Assembly (NCBI GenBank): GCA_002937495.1
Contig: PTJW01000001.1
Location: 1-31,761 of the forward strand
DNA: 31,761 bases
Direction of reading: 5' to 3'
Origin: Pseudomonadota bacterium
GTDB taxonomy: Bacteria > Pseudomonadota > Alphaproteobacteria > UBA1280 > UBA12223
The number at the start of each line of letters is the position of its first letter. Positions within the stretch are counted from its first letter, which is position 1. The position numbers were made by a program, and so were the translations under genes. Under the pieces are notes generated by a model. That model was not told the origin of the DNA and did not search any database. It saw nothing but the letters and a program-made list of their open reading frames with translations. Positions 22,726-31,207 of the stretch are shown one piece after another.

Positions 22726-24060
22726 CTATCGCAAGTTCCTATTTTTTTGAATTAGCGCCATAAAGAAGCCGTCAATATTTTCAGTTGGGAAAGTCCTTAA
22801 GAAACCTTCTTTTGTAATTTTACCAAACTCGTGGTAAACATCTTCAATATTGATAATTGTTGCCTTGTCGTTGTTTTTTAGAAATTCATTTACTTGGTGT
22901 TCACCTTCATCTTTTAATAATGAACATGTTGAATACATCATAACACCACCCGGCTTTAATAAATTAAATGCCTTTGGTAAAATTTGTTTTTGTAATTCTA
23001 CTACTGATTTAACCTCTTCTGGTGTTCTTAGGTGTAAAACATCAATGTGCTTTCTGCTAATACCTAAGCCAGAGCATGGTGCATCTAGTAAAATATAATC
23101 AAAAGATTGTTCTTTAAAGTCTGGTTTTGTTGCATCATTTAATACAATGTTAAGCCTAGCTTGATCATCTGGACATGCATTTTGTAAGTTTGACTCTAAA
23201 GTTTTTAATCTATTAGCGTTATTATCACAAGCTGTAATATTGGCATATGGTAGCATATCAACTAACTGAATAGTTTTACCTCCTGGTGCTGCACACATAT
23301 CTAATACATCAAGTTTATCTTCTAACTTGCCGTCTTGTTCAATTTTTGCTGCTAATGTGTAACCTACTAGTTGAGACGCAATATCTTGAACATATACGCT
23401 AAACTCTTCTAGCTTTGGAATTGTATTTACATCTACACCTTGCTTAAGCTCCCATGCACCTGTTAAAGGTTTTACCATAAATGCATTCTTTTTAAGGAAT
23501 TCTTGTGCAGGGCGTGCTCTTAAACGAACATACACCTTACCTTGTTTTAGCATTGCAGATTTAATAGATGCTGCTTTTTGTGGGTAGTCTCTTGTTAGTA
23601 CTTCATCTAACCATGCAGGAACTTGATACATCAATTCGTCGTTTTCTTCTAAAAAGTCAAATGCTTTTTCTTGAGCTGTTCTTAATACTGCATTAATTAC
23701 TTTAAATGATGACTTTGCTCTAATCTTAGCAAGCTCTACAGTTGTATGAATACATGCAAACTCTTCTACAGAATCCATAAAGAATAACTGAGCTAAACCA
23801 ATTCTTAAAATTTGTCTTTCAATACTGTTTGGTTTAAATGGCTTATCCATGTACTGGCAAATAACAGCATCAATTGCTGCAGTGTGTCTTAATACAAAGT
23901 TAAGTAATGCAAAGCTAAACTTTTTATCTTGTGCTGATAAGTCTTTACTTTTTGCATCAAAGCTTGTATCTAAAGCTTGTTTTTGTTTAAAAATGTCTAG
24001 TAGTACATCTAGAGCTACTAATCTTGCCTGTAAAATTTGTTTGTTTGTTTTAGAATTCAT
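22726..24060 (-). CDS. rsmB: 16S rRNA (cytosine967-C5)-methyltransferase
   Basis: 444 residues from ATG 24060; the frame reaches a TTG two codons earlier. Residues ~5-135 form a NusB-like RNA-binding domain, and the C-terminal half is a Rossmann methyltransferase with MCAAPGGKT for SAM. The two cysteines of m5C methyltransferases are both present: the nucleophile in YSTCS (~residue 379) and the release Cys in DAPCSGLG (~residue 329). It overlaps the end of lolA by 11 nt, implying translational coupling. Genes for an outer-membrane lipoprotein carrier and an rRNA methylase sharing one mRNA is a housekeeping-type arrangement without obvious functional link. Confidence 0.95.
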   Translation of the reverse strand: MNSKTNKQILQARLVALDVLLDIFKQKQALDTSFDAKSKDLSAQDKKFSFALLNFVLRHTAAIDAVICQYMDKPFKPNSIERQILRIGLAQLFFMDSVEEFACIHTTVELAKIRAKSSFKVINAVLRTAQEKAFDFLEENDELMYQVPAWLDEVLTRDYPQKAASIKSAMLKQGKVYVRLRARPAQEFLKKNAFMVKPLTGAWELKQGVDVNTIPKLEEFSVYVQDIASQLVGYTLAAKIEQDGKLEDKLDVLDMCAAPGGKTIQLVDMLPYANITACDNNANRLKTLESNLQNACPDDQARLNIVLNDATKPDFKEQSFDYILLDAPCSGLGISRKHIDVLHLRTPEEVKSVVELQKQILPKAFNLLKPGGVMMYSTCSLLKDEGEHQVNEFLKNNDKATIINIEDVYHEFGKITKEGFLRTFPTENIDGFFMALIQKNRNLR

Positions 24061-24652
24061 CTTCAATATCTACTTTAAATATATCGTTATTAATTGTTGC
24101 GTTTGAGTCGTGGCCAAATAAGCTTACCACTACCATTTGATCTAATTGGTTTTGTGAGATAATTTTCATTAAGCTTAAATTAGCTCCACCAGTTTTTCTA
24201 AATATTAGCGTTACAGGAACTTCATTATCATCTACTGTAGCTACTAAGTCTAAGTTTACTCTTCTATTTGTTTGAGTTAAGTTTTGTAGTTTTAAATATT
24301 TTGTATTAAAGCTTACATCTTCTTTACTTAAAATCGAGAATAATATACCAGTATTTGGAACTTGTGTTACCTGATCAGTCTCTTCATCTACAAAATAAAC
24401 TAAACCACCATTTGAAACAATTTTAACCGGAGTTGGTACTTTATACTTCCATAAAAACTTACCTGGCTTTTTAATGTATAATTTACCTTTAGAAAATTCT
24501 TCGCCTGGTACTATTTGCTCAAAGTCTGCAGAAAAGCTTTTCAAGCTACTCATATAGTCTTCAACTTCTTTTAATGTAAACTGTTTATCTGATATTGCTT
24601 GAGCATTTACACTAAGCATAATAGCAAATAATGACAATACTAATTTTTTCAT
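24050..24652 (-). CDS. lolA: Outer-membrane lipoprotein carrier LolA
   Basis: 200-residue periplasmic chaperone that takes mature lipoproteins from the LolCDE complex and delivers them to the outer membrane. The Sec signal peptide MKKLVLSLFAIMLSVNAQA is cleaved before ISDK. SFSADFEQIV, FSKGKLYIKKPGKFLWKY and GGLVYFVDEETDQVTQVP match the family core; the next strands form the unclosed barrel. It has its own promoter (TTGCCA-17-TATACT) and GAAGG 6 nt before the ATG. No LolB gene is nearby. Strong evidence for an outer membrane. Confidence 0.92.
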   Translation of the reverse strand: MKKLVLSLFAIMLSVNAQAISDKQFTLKEVEDYMSSLKSFSADFEQIVPGEEFSKGKLYIKKPGKFLWKYKVPTPVKIVSNGGLVYFVDEETDQVTQVPNTGILFSILSKEDVSFNTKYLKLQNLTQTNRRVNLDLVATVDDNEVPVTLIFRKTGGANLSLMKIISQNQLDQMVVVSLFGHDSNATINNDIFKVDIEDEF

Positions 24653-24692
24653 TAAATACCTTCATATTTTTTAATTAACTGATTTGCAAAAA

Positions 24693-24721
24693 AGTATACC
24701 TTTTTTACCTAAAAATGGCAA
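24693..24721 (-). promoter_or_regulatory. lolA-rsmB promoter
   Basis: On the minus strand: TTGCCA (24721-24716), 17 nt, TATACT (24698-24693). Confidence 0.75.
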
Positions 24722-24737
24722 CTTATTATTTATAATC

Positions 24738-24766
24738 TTGAAACAAAGTAAAGAAAGTGGCATACT
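24738..24766 (+). promoter_or_regulatory. Promoter of the small gene at 24800
   Basis: TTGAAA (24738-24743), 17 nt, CATACT (24761-24766); divergent from lolA but not overlapping it. Confidence 0.6.
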
Positions 24767-24799
24767 AAGTATACATTTTCTTAATATTTAAGGCTTAAT

Positions 24800-25027
24800 A
24801 TGAGCAACCCTATAAACTTAGACTCTGTCGCACTGCAAGGCTGTGCACTAAATCGCTTTCATGCTTTAGTAAATGAAGTTGAAAAGCTTGAAAAAGAAAT
24901 TAACCAAAATATTCAAATTAATTCATTCATCCTTGATTCTGGCGAATTATTAATTGAAGCTGAGTATAAAGGATTTTCAAAAAAAATCACCATTCCTAAA
25001 GACTTTTGGTATAACTGCAGTTCTTAA
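24800..25027 (+). CDS. Hypothetical small protein, 75 aa
   Basis: I do not recognise this protein. It starts with ATG 6 nt after AAGG and has a short helical N-terminal half (NRFHALVNEVEKLEKEI) followed by two beta-strand-like segments (SFILDSGELLIEAEY and KKITIPKDFW). There is no signal peptide or membrane segment; C15 and C73 are the only Cys residues. It has a promoter at 24738-24766 and a terminator at 25097-25125, so it is probably expressed as a single-gene unit. CTG and CGC codons set it apart from its flanks, as in the genes at 3119 and 25211. Confidence 0.65.
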   Translation: MSNPINLDSVALQGCALNRFHALVNEVEKLEKEINQNIQINSFILDSGELLIEAEYKGFSKKITIPKDFWYNCSS

Positions 25028-25096
25028 TAAACTAGTGATTTAAACTAAAAGGTAGATGAAGTGTCCTTTCTTTTAATTTAAAACTCTAACGACATT

Positions 25097-25125
25097 TTAA
25101 AGGCTGACTATTCGGCCTTTTCTTT
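25097..25125 (+). terminator. Terminator after the small gene
   Basis: AAAGGCTG, loop ACTATT, CGGCCTTT (T-G then G-C at the loop end) followed by TCTTT. Confidence 0.75.
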
Positions 25126-25148
25126 ATAACACAAACCACCAGTATTAC

Positions 25149-25177
25149 TTGATAGTAAGTAAAGCAGTTACTATAAT
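25149..25177 (+). promoter_or_regulatory. Promoter of the hypothetical gene at 25211
   Basis: TTGATA (25149-25154), 17 nt, TATAAT (25172-25177): near-consensus and the best-matching promoter in the window. Confidence 0.85.
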
Positions 25178-25210
25178 TACTTTACATTTATTACTTAATA
25201 AGGAAGTTTT

Positions 25211-25822
25211 ATGAAATATGCGTCAATTTTTGGAGAAATTCTGCTGATCATTCGACCAGCAAACAAACTAGAAATTACAGAACTAGCTGAGGGATGTGCT
25301 ATTGCTGTGATTGACGAAGAAAACAACATTACAGTAAAACCCGAGTTATCAGATTTAACCGAGCAAGCTGCACAAGTTTGCCAGAGTGCATTATCTGATA
25401 TTTCTAAAGGATTTGCAATTTATGAAAGTTTATCCACTCGTAACGGCTTATACGAACTTACAATTCCAGAAGCTCGCTGGCACAGAACTGTGTTACACCA
25501 AGGCTTATTTACAGATGATAAAGAAACAATGATTCATCTATTTAAAGCTGGAGCTCGCTGCGAAAACATGGTTCGACTAGAACAAACTTTAGAAGAAGGT
25601 GAACTTTTTATTGAAAACCCTTACTCTGAAGAAGCCGAAAAGTACGCGGAGAATTTACTAGAAAACCACTTTGGTGCGCCAGAAGGTAATTTAGAAAAAG
25701 CCGGGCAACAGTGTTTTATCTCTCTTAGTACGAAAACAAAATTTGAAGGACGACCAAGCCGAATTTTTGTTGAATCAATTCTTAATATGAAGCATCGCCT
25801 ACTAGCTGGCGAACCTGCTTAA
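25211..25822 (+). CDS. Hypothetical protein, 203 aa
   Basis: I do not recognise this acidic, apparently cytosolic protein. Predicted structure alternates strands and helices; ARWHRTVLHQGLF near residues 88-100 and a Glu-rich helix at ~140-152 (SEEAEKYAENLLENHFG) stand out. No signal peptide (the start MKYASIFGEILLIIRP is hydrophobic but short and followed by strand-like sequence), no known catalytic motif. It has a near-consensus promoter, AAGGAAG 4 nt before the ATG, and a perfect terminator, so it is likely well expressed. It uses CGA, CGT and CGC Arg codons and CTG Leu, unlike the AGA/TTA style of its neighbours. Confidence 0.75.
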   Translation: MKYASIFGEILLIIRPANKLEITELAEGCAIAVIDEENNITVKPELSDLTEQAAQVCQSALSDISKGFAIYESLSTRNGLYELTIPEARWHRTVLHQGLFTDDKETMIHLFKAGARCENMVRLEQTLEEGELFIENPYSEEAEKYAENLLENHFGAPEGNLEKAGQQCFISLSTKTKFEGRPSRIFVESILNMKHRLLAGEPA

Positions 25823-25836
25823 GCAACGACTAAAAC

Positions 25837-25866
25837 AAAAAAGCCTGCAAACATGCAGGCTTTTTT
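25837..25866. terminator. Bidirectional terminator between convergent genes
   Basis: AAAAAAGCCTGCA, loop AACA, TGCAGGCTTTTTT: a perfect 13-bp stem between the hypothetical gene and obgE. Confidence 0.95.
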
Positions 25867-25884
25867 ATTATTTAAATATATTGT

Positions 25885-27003
25885 TTATAGTTCCCAGTCT
25901 GGAACTTCATCTTCATCTTCTTCAATGTAGATGTCTTCACGAGATAGCTCTTTTTCTTTAGCATCTTTTTCTTCTTGAGCTAATGCTGCTCTTTCTGCTT
26001 TTTTAACTCTTTCTGCATCAACAATTTCAGCTAAGTCGTTTAATACGCCGTCTAAGTTCTTTTTAGTTACTGAAGAAATAACATGTACTTTAACGCCTGT
26101 TTCTTCTTCAATGTAAGCTTTTTTCTCTGCTAAGTCTTCTTCATCAACAGCATCAATTTTTGTTAATGCTACTACTTCATTTTTATCAGCTAAGCCTTCA
26201 TCATATCTAACTAACTCATCTCTTAATGTGTAATATGCATCTACAATTTCTTCTTTTGAAGTTGTTGCATCAATAAGGTGTAGTAATACTGCACATCTTG
26301 ACATGTGTTTTAAAAATCTATGACCTAAACCATGGCCTTCAGCTGCACCTTCAATTAAACCAGGTAAATCAGCTAATACCATATCTGTTGAGTGAACTCT
26401 AACCATACCTAAGTGTGGCTGTAAAGTTGTGAATGGATAATCAGCAATTTTTGGTTTAGCATTTGAAACAGATGAAATAAATGTAGACTTACCTGCGTTT
26501 GGATAACCTAAGAAACCAACATCAGCAATAAGTTTAAGTTTTAACCATACCCATTTTTCTTCACCAGGGAAACCATCACCTGAGAATCTTGGCGCTTGGT
26601 GAGTTGAGCTCTTAAAGTGAGCATTACCTCTACCACCCTCACCACCTTTTAAAGCAGTGTAAGTTTGGCCGTCTTCTAGCATATCGCATAGAATCTCATC
26701 AGTCTCGTCGTCAATAACCTGTGTACCTACTGGTACTTTTAAAATAATATCATCTGAAGATTTACCACTACGAAGCCTACCCATACCATGACCACCACGA
26801 GTTGCCTTAAAATGTTGAACATATCTGTAATCAATAAGAGTATTCATAGATTCTGATGCTACAAATATAACTGAACCACCCCTTTGTCCATCGCCACCAT
26901 CTGGACCACCTCTAGGGATGTATTTTTCTCTTCTGAATGATACCGCACCTGCGCCACCATCACCTGATTTAATAAAAATTTTTGCTTCGTCTAAAAATTT
27001 CAC
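25885..27003 (-). CDS. obgE: Obg family GTPase (CgtA)
   Basis: 372-residue essential GTPase acting in late 50S assembly and growth control. The glycine-rich Obg fold (residues 1-158) begins MKFLDEAKIFIKSGDGG and includes KYIPRGGPDGGDGQRGG. The G domain has G1 GYPNAGKS (166-173), switch region ADYPFTTLQP, G3 DLPGLIEGA (212-220) and G4 TKID (281-284). The C-terminal tail is short and acidic (IEEDEDEVPDWEL). The start codon is GTG at 27003 with only a weak purine stretch upstream. In many bacteria obgE follows rplU and rpmA; here it stands apart from them and opposite the envelope cluster. Confidence 0.97.
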   Translation of the reverse strand: MKFLDEAKIFIKSGDGGAGAVSFRREKYIPRGGPDGGDGQRGGSVIFVASESMNTLIDYRYVQHFKATRGGHGMGRLRSGKSSDDIILKVPVGTQVIDDETDEILCDMLEDGQTYTALKGGEGGRGNAHFKSSTHQAPRFSGDGFPGEEKWVWLKLKLIADVGFLGYPNAGKSTFISSVSNAKPKIADYPFTTLQPHLGMVRVHSTDMVLADLPGLIEGAAEGHGLGHRFLKHMSRCAVLLHLIDATTSKEEIVDAYYTLRDELVRYDEGLADKNEVVALTKIDAVDEEDLAEKKAYIEEETGVKVHVISSVTKKNLDGVLNDLAEIVDAERVKKAERAALAQEEKDAKEKELSREDIYIEEDEDEVPDWEL

Positions 27004-27147
27004 TTTTCTTTTCTCTATTTATATACTAAACTGTTTAGTATGTCTGTTAAAACTTCGTAGTTAATTTATACATTAAATACAGTATTTTTGCAAGAATTTT
27101 AATTTTATGGTTGCTTTTTAAGGCCAATAATAATAAATTATATAATT

Positions 27148-28815
27148 ATGAAAAACATTAGTAAATTAGAAACATTAAACAATTATTTATATACACGAAA
27201 GCACTTTTCGTGTAATCAAATTGTCGGCTACGCATCTAACTATTTCTCAAAACTTTATTACAATACTCCAATTTATGACTTTATCGAGTATGATGATTAT
27301 GTTCCGAGTAACTTAAATATTACTCCTAAAAACTGCTTAGCTGGTGATGCTTTAATTGGTAAACAAATTGCTAATGGAACAATTACATTATGTGGCCAAA
27401 CATTAGATATTGGCAATAACATTAACTGGAGAAGCCCTTTAGTTGACGTTAACTTTTTAAAGAAATTACACGAATTTGGTTATTTAAACGATTTAGAAGC
27501 AGTAAGCCGTAACCAAGGTCGTCCAACAGCAATTAGAATGATTAGATCATGGATGGATGAAGAAGCATTTGTTGATTCTAACTTTTGGCACTCTACAGTT
27601 TTAAGCAAAAGGCTTGTTAACTTAATTACACATGCTAACTGGTTATTTAAAGAGTGTGACTCTAGCTTTAAAAAAGATTTAATGGCTGTTATTTTAAAAC
27701 AATCTAAGCATTTATCAAAAACTATTCCTTGGCACAAATCAGGTTATGATGTAATCACAAGTATTAAAGGTATTATTTATGCTGGTTTAGCATTACCTCA
27801 AAACCAAAGTGCATTTTTAGAAGGATTAGATGTTTTAAAAGAAGAGCTAAATAAACAAATTTTAGAAGACTCTACTCATATTCAAAAAAATCCAAGTTTA
27901 CAATTTAACTTACTTAAAGATTTGGTGGAAATTCAGGCAACAATGCAAATTGCTAACCAGCAAGTACCTGCTATTATTAGCCAAACTATTTCATCAATGG
28001 CTGAAAGTTTAGCATTCTTTAGACACTCTGATGGTTCGTTAGCAATGTTCAACTCATCATTTATTGGTGATAGCGATAAAATTAGTGAACTATTAAAACT
28101 TTGTAACCAAAGTTTTCAAACAGACTTTTTACCAAGAGCTGGCTTTAGAAAACTATCAAGAAGTGATACAAGCTTAATTATTGACTGTGGTGAATTTACT
28201 GTTGCAAATATTTTAAACTCATCAACTGCTAGCACATTAGGTTTTGAACTATCGTATAAAGGTTCAAGAATTTTTGTAAACAGTGGTACATTTAAAGATG
28301 CTAAAAATGATTATAGAAGAACATGTAACTTTAACGCTGTTGAAGTTGATGGATACTCTAGTTCATCAATGCTAAAAGGTGGTTTAACTGGTAAACATGT
28401 TGAAAAAGTTGAAAGTTTCTTCCAAGAAGAAAAAACTTTAGGTATTGGCTTTGAGGGTTCATTCTACGGATTTAAAAATAACAAAGTAAAACATACTAGA
28501 AGAGTATTTTTAGCTGAAAATGGCGATGAAATTAGAGGTGAAGATGCAATTATTAATGCAGAAAATGATGTTAAGTCATTCTTCCATATTAACCCAAGAT
28601 ATGATGTAAGAATTTTAGACTCTTACAATGCTGAAATTTTATTAGATGATAAAAAAGTTGCTGAACTAAAAACTGCAGGAGGCATTTTAAGAAAGCAACA
28701 AACTACTATATGTGAAAAACTAGGTGAATTAAGGAAAAAGAACACTTTAGTTTTATCATGTAAAGTTAACAAAAAGGAAACTGTGTTAAGATGGGCAATA
28801 AGTTTTGTGGATTAA
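27148..28815 (+). CDS. Heparinase II/III-like protein with altered active-site segments
   Basis: 555 residues: an alpha-helical toroid-like N-terminal part (to ~residue 330, with INWRSPLVDVNFLKKLHEFGYL and SWMDEE) and a C-terminal beta-sandwich typical of the heparinase II/III family (LGFELSYKGSRIFVNSGTF, then YRRTCNFNAVEVDG). No signal peptide. Alphaproteobacterial members usually read HAHAxxLSFE and AHSTLxVD at these places; here the first reads NSSTASTLGFE and the second CNFNAVEVD, so the expected His residues are absent. No ribosome binding site precedes ATG 27148. It overlaps the next gene by 25 nt and opens a plus-strand cluster with glycosyltransferase and multi-TM genes, which suggests a surface-polysaccharide role. 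Confidence 0.8.
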   Translation: MKNISKLETLNNYLYTRKHFSCNQIVGYASNYFSKLYYNTPIYDFIEYDDYVPSNLNITPKNCLAGDALIGKQIANGTITLCGQTLDIGNNINWRSPLVDVNFLKKLHEFGYLNDLEAVSRNQGRPTAIRMIRSWMDEEAFVDSNFWHSTVLSKRLVNLITHANWLFKECDSSFKKDLMAVILKQSKHLSKTIPWHKSGYDVITSIKGIIYAGLALPQNQSAFLEGLDVLKEELNKQILEDSTHIQKNPSLQFNLLKDLVEIQATMQIANQQVPAIISQTISSMAESLAFFRHSDGSLAMFNSSFIGDSDKISELLKLCNQSFQTDFLPRAGFRKLSRSDTSLIIDCGEFTVANILNSSTASTLGFELSYKGSRIFVNSGTFKDAKNDYRRTCNFNAVEVDGYSSSSMLKGGLTGKHVEKVESFFQEEKTLGIGFEGSFYGFKNNKVKHTRRVFLAENGDEIRGEDAIINAENDVKSFFHINPRYDVRILDSYNAEILLDDKKVAELKTAGGILRKQQTTICEKLGELRKKNTLVLSCKVNKKETVLRWAISFVD

Positions 28816-29879
28816 AAAATAAAGTTAAAAACTTTATTGAAAAAAAAGGTTTAGATGTAAAAGCTAAAAAAGCTGTAGAATCTACTATTGCACAAGGTAA
28901 AAAAATTAAAGAAAACGGTTTTACATTAAAACAAACTGTTATTATTTCATCTATTTTAGTGCTTTGTTTAGTTATTGTTTTATGGCCTACTAGCAGGGTA
29001 GAATCTCCTTTACAAGCAGTTAGCAAGCTAGAGCAAGCAGTTTTACAAGGCAATAAAGATGAAGTAGTTAAGTTTATGCAAGTTAGAACTATTGCTAAGC
29101 AAGTATCTACATCTATTTTAAAGCAAATGAACAACCAAAAAGTAACAGCTGATTTATTAAGCTACATGCATGCAGAGCTTGAAAATAAAGCAATTAACGA
29201 CTTTTACAGAATTGTTGAAAACAAAGGTAGCTTTTATAAAAACCTTGAAAGACCTGATGCTATTATTAGTAAAACTCTAAACTTTTTAGTAGATAAATCA
29301 GGTGAAGTTTTATCAAGAAAAGTTATCTCTCAGGATGAAACAACAGCTCTTATTCGTTTAACAGTATTTAGACCAGACTTAGATGTTGAAATTCCGGTTG
29401 ATTTAGAATTTAACTATAAAGAGCCTAACTGGATATTAGCAAAAATTGCTAACCTAGATGCCCTACTGGCTCAACTAGAAGAAGTTGAACAAACTAGAAT
29501 TAACAAACTAAACGCACAAATTAGAGAAAACTTTAATAATGTGTTAGTATTAAAAGAATTCCAAAAGTCTCAACTAAATGTTAAAGAAAACTCATTCTTA
29601 ATGCGTCTATCTTTAGAAAATATCTCTAAAGAAAACATTAAAGAAGTTGAAGGTACTTTAAAATTAATTTACTTAAACCAATTAATTGGTACAGTTGATA
29701 TTAAAATTCCAGAAACTATTTATGCTCAAAACTTTTATGAAAAAGCTTGGAGTATTAAGTTAAATGACTATAAATCTTTACAGCGTTTAGCGCAGGCTAA
29801 ATCTGAAAATATTAGAGCAGTTTTAGACATTGAAAAAATAGTTTTTGAAAAAGGCAATGTTATTAAGCTATTAAAATAA
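28791..29879 (+). CDS. Single-pass membrane protein with large extracytoplasmic domain (possible DUF2939-like)
   Basis: 362 residues. A basic cytoplasmic N-terminus (~45 residues) is followed by one membrane helix (~49-66, TVIISSILVLCLVIVLWP) and a ~295-residue domain predicted to lie outside. SPLQAVSKLEQAVLQGNKDEVVKFMQVRTIAKQVSTSI resembles (given here as a pattern, not an alignment) the start of DUF2939-type domains, where an ala/leu helix pair follows the anchor; the rest is mixed helix and strand. The start lies inside the 3' end of the heparinase-like gene (25-nt overlap), so the two are translationally coupled and probably act together at the envelope. No enzymatic motif is visible. Confidence 0.7.
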   Translation: MGNKFCGLKNKVKNFIEKKGLDVKAKKAVESTIAQGKKIKENGFTLKQTVIISSILVLCLVIVLWPTSRVESPLQAVSKLEQAVLQGNKDEVVKFMQVRTIAKQVSTSILKQMNNQKVTADLLSYMHAELENKAINDFYRIVENKGSFYKNLERPDAIISKTLNFLVDKSGEVLSRKVISQDETTALIRLTVFRPDLDVEIPVDLEFNYKEPNWILAKIANLDALLAQLEEVEQTRINKLNAQIRENFNNVLVLKEFQKSQLNVKENSFLMRLSLENISKENIKEVEGTLKLIYLNQLIGTVDIKIPETIYAQNFYEKAWSIKLNDYKSLQRLAQAKSENIRAVLDIEKIVFEKGNVIKLLK

Positions 29880-29925
29880 AACTTAAATTTTTAATCTAAG
29901 CAAAATAAAAAAAAGAGGATTAATC

Positions 29926-31188
29926 ATGAAAATTTGGGTGGTAACACAATACTTTAAACCAGAGTACGGGTCTGTACAGTCTCGTATTTTCGGATTTGCT
30001 AAAATCTGGCAAAAAGATGGACATGATGTAACAATTTTTACAGCAACTCCACACCACAGACCACAAAATAATGTAAAAAGCTCTGCATACAGAAAAGCTC
30101 CTACTATTTTTAAAGAAAAATACGAAGGCTTAGATGTATACAGACATAAAACAAGACAAATCCAAAACAGAAAATTTGGCTCTAAGTTTAGAAGCCAATA
30201 CTCTTTTGCATGGAAAATGTTTTTACACTACTTTAAAGCAGAACATCAAACAAACAGACCTGATGTAGTTATTGCTACTTCTCCGTCATTACCATGCTGC
30301 TTAAGTGCATACTTTGTTGCAAGAAAGCTTGGTGCTAAGTTTGTATTTGAAGTAAGAAACTTAATGCCTGACACTCACATTTCATCAAGAACTATTAAGC
30401 GTGATGGATTATATGCAAAACTATTAACTTATATTTCAAACTATCTATATAAAAATGCTGATGCTGTTACAGTATTAAGCGTAAGTATGGCTAAGGCATT
30501 ATTCTACAGAGGCGTACCTAAAGATAAAATCTTTTTAGTTCATGATGGTATCCCTGATGACTTTTTAGATAATGCAGATAGAACTAAACACTCATTAAAA
30601 GCTACATCTATTAGAAACAGCCTGCAAATCCACCCTATGACAAAAATTGTTATGTTTTTAGGTGTGCATTCATCAAAGCAAGGTTTAGGTCAAATTTTAG
30701 AATCTGCTAAAATGTTATTAAGCAGAAACGATGTTATCTTTTTAATGGTTGGCGATGGTGAAGATAAACCAAGGCTAATGAATATGGCTAAAGGTATGCC
30801 AAATATTAAGTTTTTACCTTCAGTAGAAGATGATGAAGTATTTGGTTATTATGCATGTGCTGATATTTTATTAGTACCACACCGTGATGCTACAGATATT
30901 AGCTTACACATCCCTATTAAAGTATTTGAAATTTTAGCTACTAGAACTCCATCTATTGCTTGTGTAAGTGGTGAAGCCAAGTCATTATTAGAAACTGCTG
31001 AAGCTGCTACAGTTGTTGAGCCAGAAAAACCTCAAGAGCTTGCTTCTGCAATTGTTAAAACATTTGAAAACTATGAAACTGCAAAACTTAAAGCGCATAA
31101 AGGCCCTGAGTTTGTAGCTTCTAAATTTAGACAAAGTACTTTAGCAAGACAATACATTGCTATTGCTAACAAGCTAACAAAATCTTAA
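29926..31188 (+). CDS. Glycosyltransferase, GT4 family (WbuB-like)
   Basis: 420-residue GT-B glycosyltransferase. The N-terminal half has MKIWVVTQYFKPEYGSVQSR, a TATPHH loop, ATSPSLPCCLSAYFVARKLG and FVFEVRNLMPD, the order seen in WbuB-type transferases that add amino sugars in capsule or O-antigen synthesis. The C-terminal half has KIVMFLGVHSSKQGL, MVGDGEDKPRL, ADILLVPHRDATDISLHIPIKVFE and the trailing acidic residue of the donor-binding site. There is no membrane segment; it would act on a lipid-linked acceptor at the inner face. AGAGGA is 6 nt before the ATG. It is third in the cluster, 46 nt after the single-TM gene, and unlike in detail from the GT4 gene at 562. Confidence 0.9.
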   Translation: MKIWVVTQYFKPEYGSVQSRIFGFAKIWQKDGHDVTIFTATPHHRPQNNVKSSAYRKAPTIFKEKYEGLDVYRHKTRQIQNRKFGSKFRSQYSFAWKMFLHYFKAEHQTNRPDVVIATSPSLPCCLSAYFVARKLGAKFVFEVRNLMPDTHISSRTIKRDGLYAKLLTYISNYLYKNADAVTVLSVSMAKALFYRGVPKDKIFLVHDGIPDDFLDNADRTKHSLKATSIRNSLQIHPMTKIVMFLGVHSSKQGLGQILESAKMLLSRNDVIFLMVGDGEDKPRLMNMAKGMPNIKFLPSVEDDEVFGYYACADILLVPHRDATDISLHIPIKVFEILATRTPSIACVSGEAKSLLETAEAATVVEPEKPQELASAIVKTFENYETAKLKAHKGPEFVASKFRQSTLARQYIAIANKLTKS

Positions 31189-31207
31189 GACGAAAGGTTA
31201 ATTAACT

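Noticed and set aside
28766..29134. Minus-strand open frame opposite the single-TM protein gene
   Set aside because: No promoter or ribosome binding site, and the plus-strand frame is longer and coupled to its neighbours.
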